From NCBI GenBank assembly GCA_963760715.1, contig CAVXDY010000005.1:62001-126000 (forward strand): a stretch of DNA of 64,000 nt, read 5' to 3'. Both the position numbers and the translations under genes were made by a program. The notes beneath the pieces were generated by a model. The model saw nothing but the letters and a program-made list of their open reading frames with translations. It was not told the DNA's origin and ran no database searches. The DNA comes from CAVXDY01 sp963760715. GTDB lineage: Bacteria; Actinomycetota; Thermoleophilia; Miltoncostaeales; Miltoncostaeaceae. Positions 56,888-64,000 of the stretch are shown here, piece after piece (within the stretch, counting starts at the first letter, position 1; every line of letters begins with the position of its first letter).

Positions 56888-56961
56888 CGGGGCGTGGCGC
56901 AGCCTGGTAGCGCACCCGGCTGGGGGCCGGGCGGTCGGAGGTTCAAATCCTCTCGCCCCGA
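56888..56961 (+). tRNA. tRNA-Pro (anticodon GGG)
   Basis: A full cloverleaf of 74 nt. The acceptor CGGGGCG pairs with CGCCCCG, discriminator A. The D arm is GCGC-loop-GCGC. The anticodon stem is CCCGG with CCGGG around CTGGGGG, giving anticodon GGG at 56922-56924 for CCC and CCU codons. The T arm is GGAGG-TTCAAAT-CCTCT. CCA is not encoded. A -10-like TAAAGT (56873-56878) lies just upstream. Confidence 0.95.
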
Positions 56962-56974
56962 TCGCAGGGCAGGC

Positions 56975-57550
56975 ATGGGCCGGACATCTCCCCACAGCGG
57001 CGCGCGGCTCCTCTGGCTGCCGAACGCCATCACGATCGGCCGCCTCGCGGGGCTCCCGGTCCTGCTGGCGGTGCTGATCACCGCCGAGGGGCCCACGTCG
57101 GGCCTCGCGGCCGCCATCTTCGCCGTCCTCGGGGTCTCGGACCTCCTCGACGGCTACCTGGCCCGGCGCCTGGGGGCCGAGAGCCGCTTCGGCCGCATCG
57201 CCGATCCGCTGGCCGATCGCCTGCTGGTCCTGGTGGCCCTGGTCGGCCTGCTGCTGCTCGACCGCATCGCCGCCTGGGGCCCCGCCGTGCTGATCGCCCG
57301 CGAGCTGATCGTGATCGGCGGCTTCGCCGCCCTCCTGCGCCACGGCATCGAGATGAGGGTCGACCTCGCCGGGAAGGTCTCCTCCGCCCTGACCATGGTG
57401 GGCGCCGGCGGCGCGATCTGGCTCGACGAGGCCTGGGTGGACGCGATCTTCTGGGCCGCCGTGGCGCTCGCGCTCGCGACCCTGGTCAACTACTCGAGGG
57501 TGGCGGCCGCGCGGCTCCGGGCGCGGGACTTTCCCTCGACCCGGCCCTGA
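56975..57550 (+). CDS. pgsA: CDP-alcohol phosphatidyltransferase (PgsA-like)
   Basis: A 191-residue membrane enzyme of the phosphatidylglycerophosphate synthase type. The family signature D-G-x2-A-R-x(8)-G-x3-D-x3-D is present as DLLDGYLARRLGAESRFG with the following RIADPLADRL. Four to five hydrophobic segments surround it. PGP from CDP-DAG and glycerol 3-phosphate is the likely product, but the alcohol acceptor cannot be proved by sequence. Start ATG, 13 bases after the tRNA. Confidence 0.87.
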   Translation: MGRTSPHSGARLLWLPNAITIGRLAGLPVLLAVLITAEGPTSGLAAAIFAVLGVSDLLDGYLARRLGAESRFGRIADPLADRLLVLVALVGLLLLDRIAAWGPAVLIARELIVIGGFAALLRHGIEMRVDLAGKVSSALTMVGAGGAIWLDEAWVDAIFWAAVALALATLVNYSRVAAARLRARDFPSTRP

Positions 57551-57569
57551 GGGTTTGCGCTCCTGCCGC

Positions 57570-57575
57570 TATGAT
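57570..57575 (+). promoter_or_regulatory. -10 box ahead of the RsiG-like gene
   Basis: TATGAT, a good -10 match, lies 30 nt before the ATG at 57606, with GATGAGGGAG as ribosome-binding site between them. Unlike many genes here this transcript would have a short leader. Confidence 0.4.
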
Positions 57576-57605
57576 CCCTCGTCCTACCGGATGAGGGAGC
57601 CCCCG

Positions 57606-57860
57606 ATGGAAGCCCAGCCCGATCTCGCCCAGCTCACGGATGCCGAGTTGAAGGACAAGATCCGCCTCCTCGTCGAGGAGGAGCGTGAGGTCTCGATGCA
57701 CCGGCGTCTGCTCCACGGGCGCATCGAGCTCCTGAAGTCGGAGATGGTGGCCCGCCTCAAGGGGCGCGACGAGGGCGAGCTGTCGGTGGTGGACGTCGAG
57801 GCGCTCAGCCGGATCCTGGCCGGGCGGCTTCCCGACCTGGACCGGCTCGAGGGCGACTGA
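57606..57860 (+). CDS. RsiG-like small coiled-coil protein (candidate c-di-GMP-responsive anti-sigma factor)
   Basis: An 84-residue helical protein: LAQLTDAELKDKIRLLVEEEREVSMHRRLLHGRIELLKSEMVARL. The helix carries E26-x3-S30-x2-R33-x3-H37-x3-E41, the spacing of the c-di-GMP-binding motif E-x3-S-x2-R-x3-Q-x3-D described for RsiG, the anti-sigma factor of WhiG in Streptomyces and of a Rubrobacter homologue; Q and D are replaced by H and E. LTDAELKDKI is also typical. Such proteins hold a sigma factor when loaded with c-di-GMP. No sigma gene is adjacent, so this is a proposal. Confidence 0.55.
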   Translation: MEAQPDLAQLTDAELKDKIRLLVEEEREVSMHRRLLHGRIELLKSEMVARLKGRDEGELSVVDVEALSRILAGRLPDLDRLEGD

Positions 57861-57893
57861 GCGAGCGCGGCCGGGTCGGCGCGGGGAGTCGGG

Positions 57894-58352
57894 ATGTACT
57901 GCCCCGAGTGCGGGTTCCATCAGAGCGAGGCCCACAAGTACTGCGGGCGCTGCGGAGCGCTGCTGATCGTGGAGAACCAGGGCACCGGTGAGATCACCGG
58001 GCCCCTCGCGATCAGCGACGAGGCGGCCGAGACCGGGGCCTGGCAGGGCCCGGCCATCGACGGCCCGACGCTGGCCGTGCGCTCGGGCGGGCCCCCCGGC
58101 ACGATCTTCCCGATCGATCACGACGAGGTGACCATCGGGCGCGAGCCGCGGGCGGACGTCTTCCTGGACGACGTCACGGTGTCGCGCAACCACGCGGTCA
58201 TCACCCGGCAGGGGTCGGGCACGGCGCTGCGCGACCTGGGCAGCCTCAACGGCACCTACGTCAACCGCCGCCGCATCGACGACGAGGAGCTGCTCGAGGA
58301 CGGCGACGAGCTGCAGATCGGCAAGTTCCGGCTCACCTTCCTGGCCGGTTGA
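57894..58352 (+). CDS. zinc-ribbon plus FHA domain protein (GarA-like)
   Basis: A 152-residue protein. Residues 1-20 form a zinc ribbon (YCPECGF... KYCGRCGALL). A linker with TGEITGPLAIS follows, then an FHA domain (about residues 60-150: VTIGREPRADVFLDDVTVSRNHAVI, LRDLGSLNGTYVNRRRI, LQIGKFRLTF) that binds phosphothreonine. With the MerR gene next to it, this matches the actinobacterial garA-ftsR pair, in which GarA switches 2-oxoglutarate metabolism under Ser/Thr kinase control. The phosphorylatable Thr is not certain here. Confidence 0.85.
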   Translation: MYCPECGFHQSEAHKYCGRCGALLIVENQGTGEITGPLAISDEAAETGAWQGPAIDGPTLAVRSGGPPGTIFPIDHDEVTIGREPRADVFLDDVTVSRNHAVITRQGSGTALRDLGSLNGTYVNRRRIDDEELLEDGDELQIGKFRLTFLAG

Positions 58353-59071
58353 CCCAGCCGTCCCTCCCCCTGGGCGATGAGATCGCGCGAACCGGCGACG
58401 CGCTGACGATCGGCGCCGTCTGCGAGCTGCTGCAGGCGGACTTCCCCTCGATCTCGATCTCGAAGATCCGCTACCTCGAGGACCGCAAGCTGATCTCGCC
58501 CAAGCGCACGGCGGGCGGCTACCGGCTCTACAGCCCCCTCGAGGTCGAGCGGCTGCGCACCATCCTGCGCCTCCAGCGCGACGAGTTCCTGCCGCTCCGG
58601 GTGATCCGCCAGGAGCTGGAGTCGTCGACCACCGGCGCGTTCAGCGTGGCCAACCAGGCCAAGCAGCTCAAGCGTGCCCAGCTGGCCGAGCCGGCGCCCA
58701 CCCGCCGCTACTCCGCCGAGGAGATCCTGGCCACGACCGGGGCCCCCGTGGCGCTGTTGCGGGCCCTGTCGGAGTACGGGCTGGTCGGTGGGGAGGACGC
58801 TGCGGGCTACGACGAGACGGACCGCGAGGTGGTGCAGACCGCGCTGGAGCTGTCGGCCTACGGCGTCGAGGCCCGCCACCTGCGCATCTTCCGCATGGCC
58901 GCCGAGCGCGAGGCCGGCCTGCTCCAGCAGCTCCTGACCGTGGGCCTGCGCTCGCGCAACCCGGAGCGTCGCCGCGAGGCCCTCGAGTCCCTGGAGGCGC
59001 TGGCGGCGCTCGCCTCGCACATGCGGCACCTGATGCTCATCTCCGAGCTGCGCCAGGTCGCGAGCGCATAG
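58349..59071 (+). CDS. MerR-family regulator (FtsR-like)
   Basis: A 240-residue regulator. The N-terminal winged helix is LTIGAVCELLQADFPSISISKIRYLEDRKLISPKRTAGGYRLYSPLEVERLRTILRLQRDEFLPLRVIRQEL. A second helical region resembles another MerR-like domain (YSAEEILATTGAPVALLRALSEYGLV). Position right after a GarA-like gene matches FtsR of mycobacteria and corynebacteria, which activates ftsZ. The TTG start overlaps the FHA stop as TTGA. Confidence 0.85.
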   Translation: MTQPSLPLGDEIARTGDALTIGAVCELLQADFPSISISKIRYLEDRKLISPKRTAGGYRLYSPLEVERLRTILRLQRDEFLPLRVIRQELESSTTGAFSVANQAKQLKRAQLAEPAPTRRYSAEEILATTGAPVALLRALSEYGLVGGEDAAGYDETDREVVQTALELSAYGVEARHLRIFRMAAEREAGLLQQLLTVGLRSRNPERRREALESLEALAALASHMRHLMLISELRQVASA

Positions 59072-59077
59072 GGCGGG

Positions 59078-59626
59078 ATGGGGATCTCCGCCTTCGACAT
59101 CGACGGAAGCGTGCGCCGGATCGCGGACCATCCTCGGCCGGGAGTGCTCTTCTACGACCTCATGCCGGTGTTCCAGAGCGGCCCGGGCCTGACGGCCTGC
59201 GTGGACCGGCTCGCCGACTGGAGCCGGCTCCGCCGGCCCGAGGTGGTGCTGGGGATCGAGGCGCGCGGCTTCATCCTGGGCGGGGCGATCGCGCAGTCGC
59301 TGGGGATCGGCTTCGCCGCCGCCCGCAAGCGCGACAAGCTGCCGGGGGTCCGCATCGGCCGCGACTACGAGCTCGAGTACGGAATGGACACCCTCGAGGC
59401 CCACTCCGACGCCGTGCACCCCGGGCAGAAGGTGCTGATCCACGACGACCTCCTGGCCACCGGCGGCACGGCGCGCGCGGCCTGCGGGCTGGTGGAGGAG
59501 CTCGGCGGCGTGGTGGTGGGGGTCGCCGTGATCGTCGAGCTGACCTTCCTCTCGGGACGGGATGCCCTGCGGGGGTACGACGTGGTGTCACTGGTCACCT
59601 ACGACAGCGAGGACATTCCGCGATGA
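59078..59626 (+). CDS. apt: adenine phosphoribosyltransferase
   Basis: A 182-residue type I PRTase salvaging adenine to AMP. VLFYDLMPVFQSGPGLTACVDRL and EVVLGIEARGFILGGAIAQSLGIGFAAARKRDKLPG are typical of APT, and the PRPP motif VLIHDDLLATGGTARAA is complete. It overlaps the next gene by ATGA. Confidence 0.94.
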   Translation: MGISAFDIDGSVRRIADHPRPGVLFYDLMPVFQSGPGLTACVDRLADWSRLRRPEVVLGIEARGFILGGAIAQSLGIGFAAARKRDKLPGVRIGRDYELEYGMDTLEAHSDAVHPGQKVLIHDDLLATGGTARAACGLVEELGGVVVGVAVIVELTFLSGRDALRGYDVVSLVTYDSEDIPR

Positions 59627-60444
59627 CGACGGGCCTGATCGGCGTGGACATCGGCGGCAGCGGAATCAAGGCGGGGGTGGTGGACCCGCGTCGCGGGGTC
59701 CTGATCGGGGACAGGATCCGCGTGGAGACGCCGCAGCCCGCCGTCCCCGACGCCGTGGTCGAGGCGACCGCCGGGGTCGTCGCCGAGCTCGGCCCGGACG
59801 AGGGCCCCGTCGGCATCGGCCTGCCCTCCGCGCTCGTCGACGGCACCGCGATGACGGCGGCCAACATCGATCCCGCCTGGATCGGCGTGAAGGCCGCGGA
59901 GCGGTTCACGGAGGCCATCGGCCGCACCTGCGTCGTCCTCAACGACGCCGACGCGGCCGGTCTCGCCGAGATCCGCTTCGGCGCCGGGAAGGACGTCAAG
60001 GGCGTCGTGCTGATGCTCACCCTGGGCAGCGGGATCGGGTCGGCCCTGTTCCTCGACGGGGCGCTCGTGCCGAACATGGAGCTCGGCCACATCGAGATCC
60101 GGGGCAAGGACGCCGAGCGGCGCGCCTCGGCCGGAGCGCGGGAGCGACACGGCCAGTCGATCAGGGAGTGGGCGCCGCTGCTGGACGAGTACCTCAACCG
60201 CGTGGACCAGCTCGTCTGGCCGGACCTGATCATCCTGGGCGGAGGCATCTCCCGGCGGGCCGACAAGTTCCTCGGGCTGCTGAACGTGCGCCCGCCGGTG
60301 GTGGCCGCCACGCTGCTCAACGAGGCGGGCATCGTGGGCACCGCGGTCCGCGCGCGTGAGGTGCTGGCGCGGCCCCGCGCGGTCAGGACGCCGGCGGCCC
60401 GCTCCAGCCGGGGACCGAGGGCGGCGGCCCCCCGCCGGGGGTGA
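59623..60444 (+). CDS. ppgK: polyphosphate glucokinase (ROK family)
   Basis: A 273-residue sugar kinase. GVDIGGSGIKAGVVD is the phosphate-binding motif, VLNDADAAGLAEIRFGAG holds the catalytic Asp, then VLMLTLGSGIGSALFLDG and ELGHIEIRGKDAERRAS. ELGHIE in place of the longer zinc-binding loop of other ROK kinases and the GxDAE segment point to the polyphosphate/ATP-dependent type. The last 30 residues are a basic tail. ATG start in ATGA overlap with apt. Confidence 0.88.
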   Translation: MTTGLIGVDIGGSGIKAGVVDPRRGVLIGDRIRVETPQPAVPDAVVEATAGVVAELGPDEGPVGIGLPSALVDGTAMTAANIDPAWIGVKAAERFTEAIGRTCVVLNDADAAGLAEIRFGAGKDVKGVVLMLTLGSGIGSALFLDGALVPNMELGHIEIRGKDAERRASAGARERHGQSIREWAPLLDEYLNRVDQLVWPDLIILGGGISRRADKFLGLLNVRPPVVAATLLNEAGIVGTAVRAREVLARPRAVRTPAARSSRGPRAAAPRRG

Positions 60445-60472
60445 TGCCCGCGCCCGGCGGGCCGGTCAGGCG

Positions 60473-61960
60473 TCAGGCCGGCGCGTAGGAGCGCTCGAGG
60501 TGGCGCACCAGGGCGTCCGAGCTCAGCTCGACCCCGGTCGCGCGGCGCATCAGCTCGGACGTGGGGAAGCGCGCGCCGTGCCGGTGGACCCGGTCACGCA
60601 TGAAGCCGAGGAGATCGGCGAGCCGCCCCTCCGCCACGGCCTCCTCGATCGGGCCCAGGTCGCGCTCGGCGGCCTCGGCGAGCTGCGAGGCGTAGAGGTT
60701 CCCGAGCGTGTAGGTGGGGAAGTAGCCGAACAGGCCGTCGGCCCAGTGGATGTCCTGCATCGCCCCCAGCGCGTCGGTGGGCGGGCGGATTCCCAGCAGG
60801 CGATCCATCCCGTCGGAGAAGGCCTGGGGCAGGTCGTCCACGTCGAGGTCGCCGCGCACGAGGGCGAGCTCGATCTCGAAGCGGAGGACGATGTGCAGGT
60901 TGTAGGTGACCTCGTCGGCCTCCACGCGGATGAGGGAGGGCCGCACGACCCGCGCGGCCCGGTGCAGCAGCCCCGCGTCGATGCCGGCCATCGCGTCCGG
61001 GAAGAGCCCCCGCAGGGTCGGCTCAAGGGTCTCCCAGAAGGCCCGGGTGTGGCCGATCTGGTTCTCCCAGAACCGCGACTGCGACTCGTGCGCGCCGAGG
61101 GACGGAGCGTCGTACACGGCGGTGCGGGCCGCCTCGCCGGGGAAGCCCTGCTCGTAGAGGGCGTGCCCCAGCTCGTGCAGAACGGCGCTGATGTTGCCCA
61201 GGGGGCTCTCCCGCGTGAGGCGGGTGCTGAACCGAACGTCCCCGCGGTGCGGGGAGGAGGTGAAGGGGTGGACCGACCTGGCGATGACGCCGGCCCTCTC
61301 GTCGAAGCCCACCATGCGCGCGATCTCGTGGGCCAGCTCCATCTGGGAGCCCTCGTCCCAATCGCGGTCGGGGAGGGCCGGCGGGTCGCGGTCGGTGGCC
61401 AGCTCCACGAGGGGGGTCAGCCGCTCGCGCAGGTCGGCGAAGACCGGCTCCAGGTCGGCGGCGCGCGCGCCCGGCTCGTACGCGTCCAGCAGGGCGTCGT
61501 AGGCCTCGTCCCCGATGCCGATGGCCTCGGCCTCCTGGCGCTTCAGGCGCACCACCTGGCGGAGCGGGGCGGCGTAGGCGGCGTAGTCGTTCGCGCGCCG
61601 CGCCTCGGCCCACGCGCCGACGCACCGCGAGCAGGTCTCGGTGATCTCCCGCACGAGCGCCTCGGGGACGCGGACGGCGCGGTCCCGGTCGTGCCGCACC
61701 AGGCGCACCATCGCCCGGGAGTCGTCGTCCAGGCCCGGATCGCCGGCGAGCTGCTCCAGGACGTCGCCCATGTCCTCGCGCACGATCTCGCGGTGGTTGA
61801 GGGTGGCCAGCGTGCCCATCTGACGGGCGCGCCACTCGGCCCCGGCCGGCGGCATCAGGGTCTCGCGATCCCAGCCCAGCAGCATCTGCGTGCCGGAGAG
61901 GTCCGAGAGGGTGCCCATCCACTCGGCGAACGCGGGCCAGTGCGGGGACGTCGGGCTCAC
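60473..61960 (-). CDS. M32-family metallocarboxypeptidase
   Basis: A 495-residue helical zinc carboxypeptidase (Taq type). The zinc site is VLHELGHALYEQGFP with the further ligand in APSLGAHESQSRFWENQIG, and YFPTYTLGNLYASQL is a family hallmark. It removes C-terminal residues from short peptides in the cytoplasm. The GTG start at 61960 has a -10 box 6 nt upstream. Convergent with ppgK. Confidence 0.94.
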   Translation of the reverse strand: MSPTSPHWPAFAEWMGTLSDLSGTQMLLGWDRETLMPPAGAEWRARQMGTLATLNHREIVREDMGDVLEQLAGDPGLDDDSRAMVRLVRHDRDRAVRVPEALVREITETCSRCVGAWAEARRANDYAAYAAPLRQVVRLKRQEAEAIGIGDEAYDALLDAYEPGARAADLEPVFADLRERLTPLVELATDRDPPALPDRDWDEGSQMELAHEIARMVGFDERAGVIARSVHPFTSSPHRGDVRFSTRLTRESPLGNISAVLHELGHALYEQGFPGEAARTAVYDAPSLGAHESQSRFWENQIGHTRAFWETLEPTLRGLFPDAMAGIDAGLLHRAARVVRPSLIRVEADEVTYNLHIVLRFEIELALVRGDLDVDDLPQAFSDGMDRLLGIRPPTDALGAMQDIHWADGLFGYFPTYTLGNLYASQLAEAAERDLGPIEEAVAEGRLADLLGFMRDRVHRHGARFPTSELMRRATGVELSSDALVRHLERSYAPA

Positions 61961-61966
61961 GCGCGC

Positions 61967-61972
61967 ACTCTA
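61967..61972 (-). promoter_or_regulatory. -10 box of the carboxypeptidase gene
   Basis: TAGAGT on the minus strand, then 6 nt, then the GTG at 61960. Confidence 0.4.
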
Positions 61973-62003
61973 GGCACCGCGCGAGGGCCGCGCCGCGGCG
62001 GCG

Positions 62004-62009
62004 TATCGT
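62004..62009 (+). promoter_or_regulatory. -10 box of the small membrane protein gene
   Basis: TATCGT, then 7 nt, then the GTG at 62017. Together with the box at 61967 it makes a compact divergent promoter. Confidence 0.4.
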
Positions 62010-62016
62010 CCACCGG

Positions 62017-62298
62017 GTGAGCACGCCGCCCCGCCGACCGCCCCCCGCCTGGCTCCGTCGCTGGGAGGACCTGCACATCGCCGTCCAGGTCGCCATCGTG
62101 GCCCCCGTGGCGATCCTGGTCCTGTGGTGGATCCACGTCGCCCTGCTCGCCCAGCCGCTCGGCCGCGGCTTCGCCTACGGCGTCTTCTGGGGGCTGCTGG
62201 CGACGGCCTTCATCGTCGGGGCCTCCCGCTCGGAGAAGGCCCGGCGCGACCGCCCGCCCCCCGGTGGGCGCCTCCCCCCGGGGGGCGGACGCCGCTAG
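62017..62298 (+). CDS. hypothetical small membrane protein
   Basis: A 93-residue protein with a Pro/Arg-rich N-terminus, two hydrophobic helices (VQVAIVAPVAILVLWWIHVALL and GFAYGVFWGLLATAFIVGA) and a basic Pro/Gly tail, so both ends are probably cytoplasmic. I recognise no family. The last 4 bases overlap the convergent lipoprotein gene. Confidence 0.6.
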   Translation: MSTPPRRPPPAWLRRWEDLHIAVQVAIVAPVAILVLWWIHVALLAQPLGRGFAYGVFWGLLATAFIVGASRSEKARRDRPPPGGRLPPGGGRR

Positions 62299-63206
62299 CT
62301 CGCGAGCGCCGTCTGCAGCTCCCCGAAGACCTTCTGAGCCTCGGGCACGAGCGCCGCGGCGGCGGCCTCGTCTCCGTTCTCGATGGCGTCGAGCAGGCGC
62401 CCGAGCACATCGCTCACCTTCGGCCCGGCGGTGACCACCGCGGCGCGTACCTTCTCCAGGGCGGCGTTCGGCGCGGTGTCGTTGGCGAGCTTGGCGACGG
62501 CCGCGTCGAAGTCGGTCAGCGCCTTCCGCGCGTCCGGGACCACTGCCTTCAGATCGTTCAGTGAGCTTCCGTTCGCGCCCTGAAGGGTCGTGCTCACGCC
62601 CACCAGGGCGGCCTGCGCCGCCTTGAGATCGTTCGTGACCTGGGCGGACGTCGCCCCGCCGGTCGCGGTGGGGGCGGTCGCCGTCGTTCCGGTCGAGGTC
62701 GTGGCCGAGGTGCCCGAGTCGTTGTTGTCCGTGCCGCACACCGTGAGGCCCAGCTCGCGCGCCTTGGCGTCCGCCCGATCGTTGAGGCTGGTGATCTGGG
62801 CGTTCTCCTGCGCGATGACCTTGGTGAAGTCCTCACCGGCGGCCACGCGGCCGGCGACGGCGCGGATGCGCGTCTGCCGCTGCTCGAGCAGGCCGAGGGC
62901 CTGGTTCACGGTGGGCGCGAGATCGGACGGCGGATCCAGCGCGCGCAGCTGGGCGATCTGCGCGTCGCTGGCCTTGAGGCCGGCCGCGAGGAAGGCCGAG
63001 ACCTGCGCGTTGGTGCTGGCGACGGTGGGTGCGGTGAGGGCCGCGATCGTGTCCTTCGAGGTCTGGCAGATCGCGTCCGCCTGGCTGCGGAACTCGCTCG
63101 CGCTCAGGGCGTTCGATCCGCCGCCCCCGCCGCCGCAGCCGGCCGCGAGCACGATCGCGCCGGCGGCGCAGAGTCCGGCCAGCGACCGGCGATTGACGAG
63201 CGGCAT
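62295..63206 (-). CDS. lipoprotein, unknown function
   Basis: A 303-residue exported protein. The signal peptide ends in the lipobox LAAGC, followed by a Gly run. The mature part is helical, in two similar-sized halves (residues about 35-155 and 190-300) joined by a Thr/Ser/Ala/Gly linker (TSATTSTGTTATAPTATGG). The first half reads SASEFRSQADAICQTSKDTIAAL, with a Cys that could pair with the one in GLTVCGTD. Helical-bundle lipoproteins of this kind are common in Thermoleophilia-like genomes, but their role is unknown. Confidence 0.7.
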   Translation of the reverse strand: MPLVNRRSLAGLCAAGAIVLAAGCGGGGGGSNALSASEFRSQADAICQTSKDTIAALTAPTVASTNAQVSAFLAAGLKASDAQIAQLRALDPPSDLAPTVNQALGLLEQRQTRIRAVAGRVAAGEDFTKVIAQENAQITSLNDRADAKARELGLTVCGTDNNDSGTSATTSTGTTATAPTATGGATSAQVTNDLKAAQAALVGVSTTLQGANGSSLNDLKAVVPDARKALTDFDAAVAKLANDTAPNAALEKVRAAVVTAGPKVSDVLGRLLDAIENGDEAAAAALVPEAQKVFGELQTALAS

Positions 63207-63290
63207 CGGGAGCCTCCAGGGGTGACGACGGCGCCGGGGACACTACCCGGGGGCCCGGCGAGTTCCATCCCCCGAACGTCGAGGCGCCGA

Positions 63291-63317
63291 TAGACTGCGC
63301 CCTCCCCTCGGGAGGAG
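63291..63317 (+). promoter_or_regulatory. ferritin promoter and ribosome-binding site
   Basis: TAGACT (63291-63296) is a likely -10 box. GGAGGAG (63311-63317) precedes the ATG at 63322. CTCCC just before can pair with GGGAG of this site around CTC, a small hairpin that could limit translation. I see no iron-box palindrome. Confidence 0.4.
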
Positions 63318-63321
63318 TCCG

Positions 63322-63822
63322 ATGCCGATCGAGAACGCCGTCGCCGAAGCCCTGAACGCCCAGATGGGCCGGGAGCTGGAGGCGCACCTGCAGTACCTGT
63401 CCGTGTCGAGCTGGTTCGACGCGGAGGGCCTCCCGGAGCTGCACCGGTTCTTCGCCGCGCAGGCCGCCGAGGAGCACGCGCACGCGATGAAGTTCCTGAC
63501 CTACATCCAGGACGCGGGCGGTCGCGTCGCGATCCCGGGCCTCACGGCGCCGAAGGCCGACTTCGAGAGCGCCGAGGACGCGGTCCAGGCGAGCCTCGAC
63601 TGGGAGGTCTCGGTCACCGGGCACATCAACGACCTCGTCGACCTGGCGATCGGCCACAAGGATCACGCCACGCAGGCGTTCCTCCAGTGGTTCGTGACCG
63701 AGCAGGTGGAGGAGGTGGCCACCATGACCGAGCTGCTCCAGGTGACGCGGCGCGCGGGCGAGGCGAACCTCCTGCTGCTGGAGGACTACGTCGCCCGCTC
63801 GGCCGCCACGCCGGCGGTCTGA
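63322..63822 (+). CDS. ferritin
   Basis: A 166-residue bacterial-type ferritin storing iron. ALNAQMGRELEAHLQYLSVSSWFDAEGLPELHRFFAAQAAEEHAHAMKFL carries the first ferroxidase ligands (Glu, EEHAH), followed by GGRVAIPGL and the second helix pair with QWFVTEQVEEVATM. Length and the absence of a heme Met pattern fit FtnA-like ferritin rather than bacterioferritin. Strong ribosome-binding site. Confidence 0.93.
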   Translation: MPIENAVAEALNAQMGRELEAHLQYLSVSSWFDAEGLPELHRFFAAQAAEEHAHAMKFLTYIQDAGGRVAIPGLTAPKADFESAEDAVQASLDWEVSVTGHINDLVDLAIGHKDHATQAFLQWFVTEQVEEVATMTELLQVTRRAGEANLLLLEDYVARSAATPAV

Positions 63823-64000
63823 CGGAGGGCCGGAGGGCCGCGGCCGGGCTCACGGCGCGCCCGCTGCGCGGTGACGACTACGGGCCCGCCCGCGACGTGG
63901 TGGAGGGGTGGTTCGGCCACCCGGTCGGGCTGGTCATGCATCGCCTCTTCTTCGATCAGCTCGGGCCGTGGGGCGTCTGGCTCGAGGATCGCGAGGGGCG
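63819..64000 (+). CDS. GNAT-like N-acetyltransferase, 3' end missing
   Basis: An open frame runs to the right edge: LTARPLRGDDYGPARDVVEGWFGHP then VGLVMHRLFFDQLGPWGVWLEDREG, like the start of a GNAT acetyltransferase. The start is uncertain. The frame can begin at CTG 63819, overlapping the ferritin stop as CTGA. No ATG, GTG or TTG precedes the conserved TARPLRGDDY strand. Acyl acceptor unknown, and the catalytic domain lies outside the window. Confidence 0.5.
   Translation, partial: MTEGRRAAAGLTARPLRGDDYGPARDVVEGWFGHPVGLVMHRLFFDQLGPWGVWLEDREG

Noticed and set aside
63207..63321. Iron-responsive operator before ferritin
   Set aside because: No DtxR/IdeR-like or Fur-like palindrome could be found in the gap; only a small hairpin over the ribosome-binding site is seen.

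Overview
The window is a GC-rich bacterial chromosome segment. Its rRNA genes, the leaderless-style promoters, the GarA/FtsR-like gene pair, SepF and the short HisG with HisZ point to an actinobacterium. The 23S gene seems to lack the large insertion typical of most Actinobacteria, so I infer a deep branch such as Thermoleophilia; this rests on memory of the family, not on a search. Genes are packed tightly, very often with NTGA four-base overlaps (mostly GTGA), so most units look like long, translationally coupled operons.

Layout. 1-5 kb: 3' end of serA, a proline-rich lipoprotein, a Phd/VapB-VapC-like toxin-antitoxin pair, and on the minus strand a secreted AMIN-like protein and a secreted PQQ-type sugar dehydrogenase. 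4.9-17.3 kb: a branched-chain amino acid operon introduced by a leucine-rich leader peptide (leuA-leuC-leuD-leuB-MaoC hydratase-ilvE-cimA-DegT aminotransferase), running on through argH, a 3-methyladenine DNA glycosylase and tyrS. 17.3-22.8 kb: an rrn operon (16S-23S-5S) whose promoter -35 box includes the tyrS stop codon, with processing stems around 16S and 23S, no spacer tRNA, and a terminator. 22.8-30.3 kb: accessory genes: a methyltransferase divergent from a TetR regulator with twin operator-like repeats, a large membrane serine-hydrolase-like protein, an FAD oxidoreductase, xseA-xseB and two small unknown genes. 30.3-37.9 kb: murA, then hisZ-G-D-B-H-A-F and ridA. 38-44.3 kb: nucleotidyltransferase, then pgeF-yggS-sepF-proC-yggT-DUF167-lspA-rluD, a division/envelope cluster. 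44.3-49.1 kb: rpsB-tsf-pyrH-frr, a 163-bp nested inverted-repeat element filling the gap exactly, then uppS-cdsA. 49.1-57.5 kb: M42 peptidase, a DipZ-like thiol-disulfide protein, dxr-rseP-ispG, proS, tRNA-Pro and pgsA. 57.6-64 kb: an RsiG-like coiled-coil protein, GarA-like FHA, FtsR-like MerR, apt, polyphosphate glucokinase, M32 carboxypeptidase, small unknowns, ferritin and the start of a GNAT-like gene.

How they work together. LeuA/C/D/B make leucine; CimA with the same LeuC/D/B supplies 2-oxobutyrate for isoleucine; IlvE transaminates the products. The his block covers most histidine steps but hisC, hisE and hisI are not here. Dxr and IspG feed isoprenoids to UppS, while MurA, UppS, LspA, CdsA and PgsA serve the envelope.

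Points of most interest: the frr-uppS palindromic element, a probably leaderless leucine leader peptide, widespread -10 boxes 6-8 nt from start codons, single-base frameshifts in leuA and hisA, three genes whose best start is CTG inside a CTGA overlap, a MurA with Asp in place of the fosfomycin-target Cys, twin TetR operators and an RsiG-like candidate c-di-GMP-linked anti-sigma factor. I saw no CRISPR array, transposase or prophage.
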